DNA of 64,000 nt from Neopestalotiopsis rosae (taxonomy: Eukaryota; Ascomycota; Sordariomycetes; Amphisphaeriales; Sporocadaceae): positions 1,488,001-1,552,000 of the forward strand of contig JALGAS010000007.1 in assembly GCA_023078685.1 (NCBI GenBank), in the 5' to 3' direction. The translations under genes and the position numbers were made by a program. This document shows, in pieces, positions 11,259-22,200 of this stretch. How positions within the stretch are numbered: position 1 is the stretch's first letter; each line of letters begins with the position of its first letter. The notes under the pieces are model-generated. The model had not been told where the DNA came from, ran no database searches, and saw nothing but the letters and a program-made list of their open reading frames with translations.

Positions 11259-13112
11259 GAGAGGATGTGGGCTATATGGCAGTAGGACAAACCCTTTGTT
11301 GGAAGTGGCGGATCTACCGATTCGATCATTCTCTTGTAGATTCCGACTTCTTCAAGGAGGGGTTTTCTCTACTTTATCTATGAAACTGCAGACTTCTCAG
11401 AGACAATCCAAATTGAACACTCTACCAATGTGCCTTGATGGCTGGGTTGCCTGTCCGGTCCTTTGTGCCCCACTCGCCAAACAATTGCGCGTTGAAAATT
11501 TGTGGAAGAATGACACCAATTCTAGCAGTATTTGTACCGTCATGACATGGGCGGCTGCTCGGCTTTGAAAGAAGCCAAAGAGGGATTGAAGGGTGTCACT
11601 CAGCTCAGGCTGGGCTGGTGTCCCGTCGAGGCCCGGGATCCTCGACAACAGCTGCGGTATGATATTTGGTTTTCAGAGAAACTGGAGGAATGAATGAATT
11701 GTGACAAATGCTTCCAATTTTAGTACTTTGAGATCACGACAGAGGTTTTAAGTTTATTCATGATTCTTTTGGTCTTGAACCAGAAAACCATGAGCGCCTC
11801 AATTTTTGCTCTTTGAACTTTCGTTGTAATATGAGTTCCAACTTGTGGTGGCTATGGTATTCTGAGAGCTATATAGTCCAGTGCACTTGGCGAATGCTCC
11901 AAGCCCCGTCACAAGTAGCGCAACCATATTGCCAGAGAATAGGTAGTGTAGAGTCTAAGATCACTACTGCTTGGGAGTTTCTACTTTTATTTCGTGACAT
12001 GCGACTTGTGTGACCTGCCTGATTGGAAGGAAAGTCGTACGAAGATTCGATTTAGTGGCCTTTGGGGTTGATGCCAACACAAATAACACTCTATATGCTG
12101 TTCATCTTGGCACACATACACACGTAGCACAGTGGCGGACTGAACATTAAAACAGCTTCAGCTTGATATTAATACGAGGTAGGATGAGATAGCTTTCCCA
12201 CCACAATCAATCAGATGCATTGCATGGTTGCCAATCTTGATAGCGGTGAGAATGCATGTCAGAAACAGTGAGGGCTGAACACTCATATCGCCAAGATCGA
12301 CAAACATCTGACTTGGTTTCTCCACGACTATGTCTAGCAGGGAAATGATATGTCATTGGATATCCGTGAAGTGCCATACCACATTCCACTATGTGGTGTG
12401 AACGAGGGCACATGCCAGTTTATGATGGTACGCAGCGTATATAGAATTTCTGAGGCATGCTGATAGCCGTGAACCTGTAACTTTCCGTCAGCCAGCCTCA
12501 AACGGCTTACGTCAGGCGTACAGCCTTATTTCATCTAGATACCCCGTTGCAAGCAACCTTCATTGGATACATCACGAAATATAGAGTTTCGAGCAATTTT
12601 GGCATTCCCGATAAGTAGCATTGTGGCTTGGGCCAAGCTGAATTCTTAGCTGAACGCAAATCACAGCAGTGCTTTCGGCAGTCATCAAGCAAGCTTTTCT
12701 GTCTTTCACCAATGGGAACTGTTTCTGGGACACAGAGTCAACATCCGTCAAGTCGACGCATGCATGTGAACAAATTGTACGGACACTCATCCGGCTGACA
12801 TCTAACACCGTTCTGGAAGCTCCGCGATTGGCAATTCATGCGGTGGCACCCAGGTCTTGCAATTATGAAGTGACTTTCGCACTGCCCCACACAATGCTCA
12901 GCTTCACAGTCGGCGAGCAATGCTTCCCGTTGCTACAATATCTCGCATGGAATGATGTACTATACCAGAGCATGAATATAAATAAGAGCCGTTGACGCCC
13001 CCGATCTATCGTCCAGCACACTCTACATTGTTACCACAACTCACATTCCTGCTCAAAGCTATCTTGGCACCATAACAACATATAACTCCTATCATAACAT
13101 CAATTCGTCACC
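11259..13112. other. Intergenic region, 1.85 kb
   Basis: No frame with recognisable content. The DNA is relatively AT-rich. The final 100 bases before 13113 are rich in CA and CAACA-type sequence, ending in CACC-ATG, as expected for the promoter and leader of the oxidase gene. Confidence 0.45.
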
Positions 13113-14986
13113 ATGACTTCCACATATGTTCCAGATGATGCCCTGGTAATTGAGACCGAGGTTTTGATCGTCGGGTCAGGTCCCGTTGGTGCCACATATG
13201 CTCGGAAACTGGTCGACGCTGACATTGAGGTTCTCATGGTTGAGATAGGGGCTCAGTAAGTCTTTGGCATGCTTCGCCGTTGATAAACACACGACTTCGG
13301 CTGCAATCAACTAACGAGACATGTTAGAGAGACCCCAATCCCTGGAGATCACAAGAAGAACAACTACGTCGTGCAAAAAGACATAAATAGCTTCATCAAG
13401 TATGTATGCCATGTGGGCACTAAACTATCGTGTTGCTAACAACAATCTTCAGCGTGGTGCAAGGCGAACTGAATCTTCTTTCCGTCCCTACAGATCCGCG
13501 CGGGGCTCCATCTCTGAATTTGGACCCATCAGCATGGTCCATCGATGCCAGTACCGCTACCATACACAATGGCCAGAATCCATGTCAAGACAGTTACTAC
13601 AACCTACCAGCTGCTGCTGCCACACACATTGTCGGTGGCATGGGCTCCCACTGGACAAACTGTACACCAAGACAGCATCCCAAACTAGAACGGTCAGATC
13701 TTTTCAATGACAGCGAGTGGGATGCCTTGTACAGGGAAGCTGAAGAGCGCATCAAGACCAACAGCACCCTCTACAACGACTCAATTCGCCAGCAGCTGGT
13801 ACTGGACACCTTGCGCAAAGGACATTACCACCATGGCGACCGCGAGTTCAAGCCCATGCCCTTGGCAGCACAAAAGCTACCAGATCAGACCTACTTTGAG
13901 TGGTCGTGCTCTGCAACTCTCTTTGGGGACATTACCAAGACTGTCGACCGTCCTGGAGCCAAGAACTTTACTCTCAAGTCGCAAGTTCAGTGCATTCGAT
14001 TGATTACGAGCCAAGATACAAGTCCCGACGGTGTTGTTCTCGGGGCTCTATGCAAGGATCTCAAGACCGACAGACAATTTCTGGTCAGAGCTAGAAAGTA
14101 CGTGCTCTGCGCTGGAGCTGTGCTGACACCTGGCATCATGTTCAAGTCAGGTTGGAACTCCTCCCCTGGACAGCTACCAGCTTTGGTAAGTAGTATCATC
14201 ATTATTTCTATTTGTGATCAAAATAAGAATGTTGTCTGACTCGACATTCAACAGGGAAAATATCTTACAGAACAGACCATGGCATTCTGTCAAATTGTGC
14301 TCTCGCGTCGTCTCGTTGATGAAGTCGAACACAGCACCAGACCGGACTGGGAAAAGAAAGTAAAGGAACACCACAAGGAGCATCCTCAAGACCCGTTGCC
14401 TTTCCCATTCACCGACTTGGACCCGCAAGTCTACACCCCCGTTTCCGAGAACTATCCTTGGCACACACAGATCCACCGCGATGCATTCTCGTATGGCCAG
14501 GTGCCCTCCACCATTGACCAGCGTCTCATTGTAGACCTTCGCTGGTTCGGCTGGATCGCGCCCGTCGAGAGCAATAGCGTAACATTCTCCAAAGACATTA
14601 CCGACCAGTTCGGCATGCCGCAGCCCACCTTCCACTACGAGGTACCCAAGGAGGACGCGGAGCGCACCCACCGGATGATGGAGGACATGTGCCTCGTGGC
14701 CTCCAAGCTGGGCGGCTTCCTCCCCGGCGCCGAGCCCAAGTTCCTTGTCCCCGGCAGCGCCCTGCACATTAGCGGCACCACCCGGGCCGGCACCAGCAAG
14801 AAGGATAGCGTCTGCGATCGCTACGGGCGCGTCTGGGATACCAAGAACCTCGTGGTCGGCGGGTGCAATGTCATTCCCACGGGCGCGGCTTGTAACCCAA
14901 CGCTCACGGCTGTCTGCTTTGCCATTGCTGGTGCGGATAAGATGATTGAGGAGTTTCAATCCAAGGCTGATATCAACAGGGCATAG
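13113..14986 (+). CDS. p2ox: Pyranose 2-oxidase (GMC-fold flavoprotein)
   Basis: Model: exons 13113-13255, 13328-13399, 13453-14185 and 14255-14986, giving 559 residues; all junctions are in frame with GT-AG borders. The enzyme would oxidise D-glucose and other pyranoses at C2 with O2, giving 2-keto-sugars and H2O2. Evidence: an N-terminal Rossmann motif ([14 protein letters not shown]); GGMGSHWTN, whose His (about residue 138) matches the His that carries covalent FAD in characterised P2Ox; and a C-terminal segment with catalytic His (about 487, in LHISGT) and Asn (about 530, in ACNPT), spaced as in the family. There is no signal peptide, consistent with the family being exported by unconventional routes or acting inside cells. 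At 559 residues it is slightly shorter than basidiomycete enzymes (about 620). These enzymes are best known from wood-rot basidiomycetes, so an ascomycete copy is notable. The next gene downstream is an S66 peptidase; a shared role is not demonstrated. Confidence 0.92.
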
Positions 14987-15447
14987 TGCTCACCAAATAG
15001 ATTGATAAGTAGCCAGTTCACTTCTAAGTAGGCAATTATCTTGCTTTATCGATACTGCAAGAATGAGAATCTTCGTATTCCAATTACTTCCTGAATTGAC
15101 CATACTGAAGTTGAACAAACCCGATTATTTTCCATCTGAGCAAACAGCTCCAGCAATTCAAGTTAGCGGCCAAAAGGTAATTTGAATTGATGTCACCTAT
15201 CGCGGGAAGATATATCCACAGTCCGAATCTTTTGTGAGCATAATACTCTCTTGACCAACAGTAGATTCTAAGCGACTTGCTGACCGCGTCAATATGAGTC
15301 ACTGGCCGTGTCTCTCCCCACAATCTCGGCAAATGCTCCCTCCCGTGGGATGTGGGAAGAAGCAAGATATAGTAGATATATCTCGCCAAGCCACCGGACT
15401 TTGAATAACGGCATCGGAAGACTTCATCGACCTCAGAATAATTCAAG
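14987..15447. other. Intergenic region, 0.46 kb
   Basis: Short spacer between the oxidase stop and the S66 peptidase start on the same strand. It should hold the oxidase 3' UTR and the peptidase promoter. I see no distinctive element. Confidence 0.5.
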
Positions 15448-16659
15448 ATGTCGCCTACCAAGATTCCCCAGGCCCTCGTAAAGGGCGACACGATCGCGAT
15501 CGTATCTCCGTCAACCCGCATCAACCATGTCGTGCCCTGGCGGTTGGAAAGGGCGACGGCAGTCTTGGAGCGCGCTGGGTATAATGTCAAGATTATATAC
15601 GACCCGCACGTACCTCATTCACCCCTGAGCGCCAATGTCGCGGCCCGCGCCGAGGAAGTGCACTCGGCGTTCCGGGACCCCACTATCAAGGCCATCATAT
15701 GCTGTATTGGCGGATCGACCGCTAACGAGTTGCTCCCAGCTTTGGATCCTGAGGTTTGTAGTACCTGATTCGCTGCAACTCTCAAATTCTTCTATTACTC
15801 TCACATATTTATTGAGGTATGTTTTGTCAATTGACGGACATACGCATGCCAGATCATCCGGAACAACCCCAAAATCCTGACTGGAGGGTCCGACAATACG
15901 CTCCTGCATCACTTCTGCTACGTCAACGGTCTTCGCACCTTTTACGGGCCCTCGGCCATTAATCATTTTGGCGAGTGGCCAGAGCCCCTGAGCTTCACCT
16001 GGGAGCACTTTTTCCGTGTCACTACCACTACCGACCAACCGGTGGGACAGATGCCCCGCAGCGCCGCCTTCACCGAAGAAGTCGCGGACCGCAAGACGGA
16101 GCCCGAGAGGATAAGGGACGGGACGATGCGCGCCCGCGTCATGAAGCCGTCGACGGGATGGCGGTGGCTCCAATCCGGTAGTGAGGCCGTTGAGGGTGAG
16201 ATTTGGGGCGGCTGTCTGCCTAGCCTGTTCCAAATGATGAACACCAAATGGGAAGTGTCATATCAGGGGAAAATCGCATTCATTGGTAAGAAGATCTCTG
16301 CTGCTGCTGCTTCTTAGAGATTATTGTGAGAGGCTTCACATACTGACGTTTGCTAATTAGAAACACCAAAGGACTACCCCCTCGATATCGCCATCTGTAA
16401 CTTCTATAATCTGAGAATGAGGGGCATTTTCGACCAGATTGTCGGTCTCGTGGTCGGGCGGCCCCATGGATACTCGGACACAGACGTGCAGGGCTGGGAG
16501 GATGGAATGATTCGAGCGTTGGAAGGGTATAGCTTTCCTGTGCTTGCCAATGTGGATGTTGGTCATACGGATCCCGTCTTGACCATTCCACTGGGGGCCA
16601 GAGTTCGGCTCGATCAAGCTCAAGACTTGTGGGAAGTGCTGGAGCCTGGGGTCTGTTGA
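15448..16659 (+). CDS. LD-carboxypeptidase / MccF-like serine peptidase (family S66)
   Basis: Model: exons 15448-15753, 15853-16285 and 16361-16659, giving 345 residues with GT-AG introns in frame. S66 enzymes cleave an amide bond next to a D-amino acid or an aminoacyl-nucleotide: bacterial LdcA trims murein tetrapeptides, and MccF inactivates microcin C. The Ser-Glu-His triad is visible as Ser115 in GGSDNT, Glu218 in EGEIWGG and His315 in GHTDP. The N-terminal domain starts with KGDTIAIVSPS, the usual family opening, and the linker CCIGGSTANELLP matches the MccF branch. There is no signal peptide, so it is likely cytosolic. Fungi have no peptidoglycan of their own, so the substrate may be a bacterial peptide, an antibiotic-like aminoacyl-nucleotide or another small amide. 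A bacterial origin by transfer is plausible, although three introns' worth of fungal-style gene structure (two introns here) shows long residence. Family assignment is strong. Confidence 0.9.
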
Positions 16660-16994
16660 AATAGGGGTGAAGAGTGTTCTTTCTTGAATCGATTGCTTGG
16701 CATGGTTCTCGACAAGGAATTGTTGTTTGGATTAACATGGAATGTATGCATTTAGTGCTTCCCGCTTGTTAGGCGGGCCAAAACGCTAGGTACCAAGTTA
16801 CAGGTACGATATAGTTCTTCGGGGCTTGGCCCCACTGTAGCTGACTCTTACCGAATACTGCATAGTATACGAAATAGTACACGTTCCTTTGACTCGCCAG
16901 TAAGCACCATTCATTCCTACAATTCTTACGTTATCTTTTGCATTCTTTCAACTTTCATTCTCTTTTCTTTCGCTTGTGAATCTCAGTTACTTAA
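16660..16994. other. Intergenic region, 0.33 kb
   Basis: Promoter-like spacer. The last 80 bases are rich in TTTC and CTTTC pyrimidine tracts, typical of a fungal transcription start and leader. Confidence 0.5.
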
Positions 16995-18577
16995 ATGTCG
17001 GGTAGGCGTGTTACGTCAAAGCCGACGAACGAGTGGGAATCCAGTGTGCGAGCCAGAGAGGCGTGGCAGGGGTCGACACGAGCTCGCAAAGCCTGCAGTG
17101 GTGGTGGACGGGCAGTAGCGACTGCCCACCACCATAATCACGAAACAGACAGAAATGACGATGCGGTAGTTGTACTACGCCGAGAGACTGCCGACTCTGC
17201 TCGTCGTCTTGCGCGTTGCAACAATTCTTTTCGCGACATGCCCCTGGCCGGCCTCGAGCGGCTAATGGCTGATGTTGGACTTCATGAGCTCAATCTGGAC
17301 GCGCTTGTCGGCGTAGCTACTGGGCAGGTGGTCAGGGGCGGCAGCGCGTCAACGGGAAAGGCGCTACAAACACCTCCGACGATGCGACAAGCACAACAGA
17401 CATATTTTACCCTCATGTCAAGCATGTATGGATACGGGACTTGTCTTGACTATGCAGTCAAGTGCCTCGCATTGCAGTTGAGGTCGAAACTGGTCGTCGG
17501 TGTCGATAATCGCTCGGAAAGACTGGCGCTCTACGGGAAAGCTCTGCTAAAAGTACAAGAAGCCATCAATAGTAACCTGTGGGCTAATACTGAAGTCTTG
17601 TGTGCGGTTGTCATTCTGTGCACATATGAGGTAATTTCCACACGATCCTTTTCATTGGTGCAAGTACTGGTGACGTTGACTGAAGAGACAGGCCATGGAA
17701 GGAGGTGAAAGAGCCTCTGCGTGGGCACAGCACATATTTGGATTAGCAAAATTGATCCGTACGAGGGGCCCATCTAGGTTCAACAATAAAATGGAAATGC
17801 TCATACTTCGGCCAATGATAGGATGGATCGTAAGTAATTCCATCACCCAGAAATTGCTTGGTGGACAGGAGACTAATAAGCTGATCAACAGAGCTATGAG
17901 TCTCTCTGCTACCATAAGCCTTCTCCCCTTGACCATATATCATGGAGGCCAGTCTTGGTTTCGTTGGCTGGATATGACTCTTCAGAACTCGGTCAAAGAT
18001 ACGTGGAACTGGGCGCCCTTGGTGCCAGAATGATCAGAGTCATCTGCGATCTAGACGCCGCAATGAAAGATCGCGACATCATAACCCACGAGGAGATTGA
18101 TAAATTGGAGGCCAGGTGCCGTGTAGTAAAGTCAGATCTGATTCGGTGGCGTGACGACTGCCAGCCCTACATCTCGGCCAGTCGATCCATCCAGGGACTA
18201 TCGCCATCGCAGGGAACTTACGCGCCGAGATTCTCAGCGCCAGTTGCGCGCTACTATCTGCAGCTTGTCGATGTGTCGGGGCTGTCTCGCCTATGCGTAG
18301 ATTTACCGAGGAGATGGAGGCTGTGAGGCTGGCCACGCACTTGCGAGAGGTGCGACAAACGGCAGAGTACGATGACATTGCCGGCTTTCACTATGACAGA
18401 AGAATGGCATACTGCGAGGCGATCCTTCTCAGCACGAAGACCTGGTTGCAAGGTGTCCACGAATGGGATATCACTCAACATATTGGCCGCGATTCTCCAC
18501 CCAGCTCAAGGCTGATAGAAGAGTATAAATATCAGGCCTGGCGCCAATGCTTTCCTAACGACAGGCACACGAGTTGA
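16995..18577 (+). CDS. Fungal transcription-factor-like protein without a recognisable zinc cluster
   Basis: Model: exons 16995-17630, 17692-17829, 17892-18150 and 18213-18577, 465 residues. The first two introns are clear. The third is less sure: the frame must shift between about 18150 and 18212, and a donor at 18151 or at 18181 with the acceptor at 18212 both restore it; a real frameshift is the alternative. The middle and C-terminal parts look like the helical regulatory domain of fungal C6 regulators (Fungal_trans_2-like): ALYGKALLKVQEAI, CAVVILCTYEAMEGGERAS, HIFGLAKLIRTRGP, and a C-terminal helical stretch ending in EYKYQAWRQCF. No C-x2-C-x6-C cluster exists in the N-terminal 60 residues, which are basic and His-rich instead. 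It could be a regulator that lost its DNA-binding domain, a dominant-negative type, or a model missing a 5' exon. It lies directly after the oxidase and peptidase genes. Confidence 0.55.
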
Positions 18578-19249
18578 TTTTGTTTGTCATCAGAAGAGGG
18601 ACGTTGTGAAGTCCTGTAGTTGCAGGTATCTCCAGCTTGCCGAAGAATTGCTTATGGCGGCACTGTCATCAGGTCAATGCAACAGTAGCTTGAACAGGTG
18701 CATAGAGAAAGGGGTTTGAAAACAATAACAGTCTGAACGGCAAAGATTACAGCATAAAGTACTTATCACTCGGAAAAGACTCTACTGTCCTCTTGAAAAA
18801 GCAAGTCACGGCAACACCAGCAGTGGACATTGATTGCGCCTGTGTCATTGGGCATGCAGCATCTTGTGCTGTATTTGGCTGGTTTGCATGATTGGGCTAC
18901 CAGCCTCAAGACGTATGGGTACACAACTCTTATTCAAACGAAGCCCCCGAACCCCGCTTCCGCGAAACACATCTGTGTGGCCACTCCAGCCTCATTGGAG
19001 AGAATGTGGGCGCTCACGGGCGAACCGTAAGGCTGCCTTGATACTGGTACAGCCACATCATCTACCAGAGATTCAATTCGAGCAACGCAGCGCTGACTGC
19101 AAAGGATTGTCATCGCAAGCTTTGACGACCGCGGACAGACCACCGACAGAGCAACAAACGGAACGACCAAACGGCCTGTCCAGTCCCTGATGACGCCAAA
19201 ATGTCACTCTATCAATTTGACGCTTAGCCCGACGCAAAGCTTACATAGC
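18578..19249. other. Intergenic region, 0.67 kb
   Basis: No supported gene. The reading frame of the NACHT-ankyrin gene is open from an earlier in-frame ATG at 19190, but the better start is 19250, so 19190-19249 is treated as leader. Confidence 0.45.
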
Positions 19250-22200
19250 ATGGAGCCCCCACCGAAGCGACCTCGACTCGACGAATCTCTTGCGGAACCG
19301 TGGAATGGGGTGTGCAACGACGCAGCAAAATTTGCACGTCGCAGTCAATTATCGAACACTTTTGATGGCACTGGCATCTCGAATTCGCAAGGAGATGTTG
19401 GTATTGGACGTGATGCGAACTTCACCACGAATCACAATATCACGAATCACAACATCACGAACAACAACATCCAGTCGCAACTAGACACAACCGCTGATAC
19501 CAGGCGGGCGCTACTTGAGTCACTTCGCTTCCATCAAATCGATAATCGACGTCAGACTATCAAGAATGCCTACCCCAAGACCTGCCGCTGGTTCTTACAG
19601 ACCGATATATTCAAGCAATGGGAAGAAAGAGGAACATTAGATCATAACAAATTTTTATGGATTAGAGGGAAGCCCGGAGCTGGAAAGTCGACGCTCATGA
19701 AGTTTCTATATGGTCATTTTTCAAAACCAGCCCGCCGAAAAACTAAACAGGAAACCATTGTCTCATTTTTCTTTAATGCCAGAGGCGACGAATTAGAGAA
19801 ATCAATTACTGGAATGTACCGCTCTTTGCTGTTTCAGTTACTGGATATAAAGCCCGATTTGCAGCATATCCTGGATCAATTCCGACTGGGTCATCAATGG
19901 ACAATCGAGTCTCTTAGATCTGCCTTGGAGGAAACAGCACAATTCCTCGAAGACACTCCGATCATCTGTTTGATTGATGCATTGGATGAATGCGACCGAG
20001 ATCAGGTTCGAGACGTGGTCTCATTCCTGGAGACGCTTGCGGGTGATTCAACTTCATTGCATATCTGTTTTGCCAGTAGACATTACCCGCACATCACACA
20101 AAGAGGGCTTGGCATCGTTCTTGAAGAGGGCATAGGTCATCAAGAAGATATAACAACGTATCTCATCAATGCGCTACAAATCGGTCACGGACAGCGTGCT
20201 GAGAACATACGTTCCAGATTACAAGAGAAGGCACGCGGTGTGTTTATGTGGGTTGTCCTCGTGGTAGATATTCTGAACAAGCACTATGACGCCGGCGACG
20301 TGCGAAACCTTGACAAGAAGATCGAACAGCTTCCAGGTGATCTTTTTTCTTTATTTCGCGACATATTAACCCGCGACAATAAGAACCCGAAAGCCCTTCT
20401 GCTATGCATTCAATGGATATTGTTTGCCAGGCAACCTTTGACGCCAACACAGCTGTACCTTGCTGTTTTATCAGGATTGGAATCAGAGTCCCTGTCTGAC
20501 TGCCACTCCGAAAATTACGAGGATTTGGAAGCTGACGCCGAAAGATATATATTGGACAAGTCCAAAGGGCTAGCTGAGTGGACAAGAGCCAAAAGTCCAA
20601 CCGTCCAGTTTATACACGAATCGGTTAACGACTTCTTACGTAAAGAGAATGGCCTCGCATGGCTGTTTCCTGACCTGGACTCTCAGATTGAGGGACGCAG
20701 CCACGAAGCACTAAAAGCCTGCTGCTTGGCGTACACGAATTTTGTAGATGACTTTCCTGGCGGAGAGTCTTATGAGGACATATCACGCCAGGAAGTGACT
20801 AAAGCGTTCCGGCTTCTGGAATATGCCAACTCAGGGCTTTTGTACCATGCTGAACAAGCGGGTATTTATGGAATTGACCAACAGAGCTTCCTTGCCAACT
20901 TTCCACGATCAAAATGGGTACGACAACACAACTTGCTCGAGAAGTTTGCAGTACGGCGATATACACACAAAGTCAGCCTTTTGTACATATTAGCAGAGGC
21001 TGGCCTTTCAACGCTCATTCGGGCCCATTCAGCCCGCCAATCTTGTTACAAAGTCGAGGCCGAGCGTCACGGTATTCCTATACTGGCTGCAAGTGTCATG
21101 AAGCATGGGGCGGCTATGCTAGTAATGCTAGAACTCGAGGCGGCTAGAATACCGAACTTTGATTTTCGAGAACTCTACAGTCGACTCCCGCCAGGAATAG
21201 AACAGTTGAGTTCTTCGAGCATGAACTTTACATTTCATAGGGGACGCGGGTTACTTAATCAGCTTATTGAATATGGAAGTGACCTTGCTTCACTATTTGT
21301 TGTCACTACTAAAGGGTCTAGAGGGTCATACGCAGGCCCCGCAGACGAGCCACAAGACGGACTGTTACATTTAGCAATGAAACATGGCAGGCTGGAAACA
21401 GCAAAGTTTCTCATCAAACGAAGCTCCTACATATCGAGGACTTGGTGGACTTGGTCAGACGGTCAGTCACCACTGCACTACGCTTCCTTGCGCGGGCATG
21501 TGGAGCTGGCCAAGCTGCTCCTTGATCATGGGTGTGAAACAATGCACACTGACAATACAGGAGCGACAGCACTGCATATGGCCTCATCTTTTGACGTAGC
21601 CAAGCTACTCATTGACCGTGGTAGCAACATTGAGGCTACGGATAAAAGGGGATGCACGCCATTACATCAAGCAGCTGAGAAGGGATTAGCCGCGGTAGTC
21701 GAGATTCTCATTGACAGCGGTGCCAACGTGTCAGCCATCAATGACGCACAAGAAACACCACTCCATACGACAAGCCAAGACGAATTGGCTGCAGCGACGA
21801 AGCTTCTCGTTGATAGCGGTGCCAGTGTGTCCGCCACTGATAAACACGGACGTACACCATTACATGCAGCGTGTCGGAGTAACTCAGTTGCAGTAGCCGA
21901 GTTAATTATTGAAAAAGGTGCCAACGTATTGGACACTACACGAGCTGGCGATACTCCATTACACCTTGTGGCAAAATTTTCGGAGCGAGCGAATCCGTTG
22001 GTCAAGCTTCTCACCGATAGCGGTGCCAATATTTTGGCTACTGACCCATTCGGACGAACTCCATTACATCTGGCATGCTGCACAAAATCAAACGGTGTGG
22101 CTGATCTGCTTGTTGAAAGCGGAGCTGATGTATCCGCTTGTGATAAATTTGGCGATACACCATTACACATGGCGGCAAGAAGTGGCCACGATCAAGAAGA

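Noticed and set aside
12669..12995. A 108-codon plus-strand frame upstream of the oxidase
   Set aside because: No recognisable content; overlaps an antisense frame, and its position fits the oxidase promoter.
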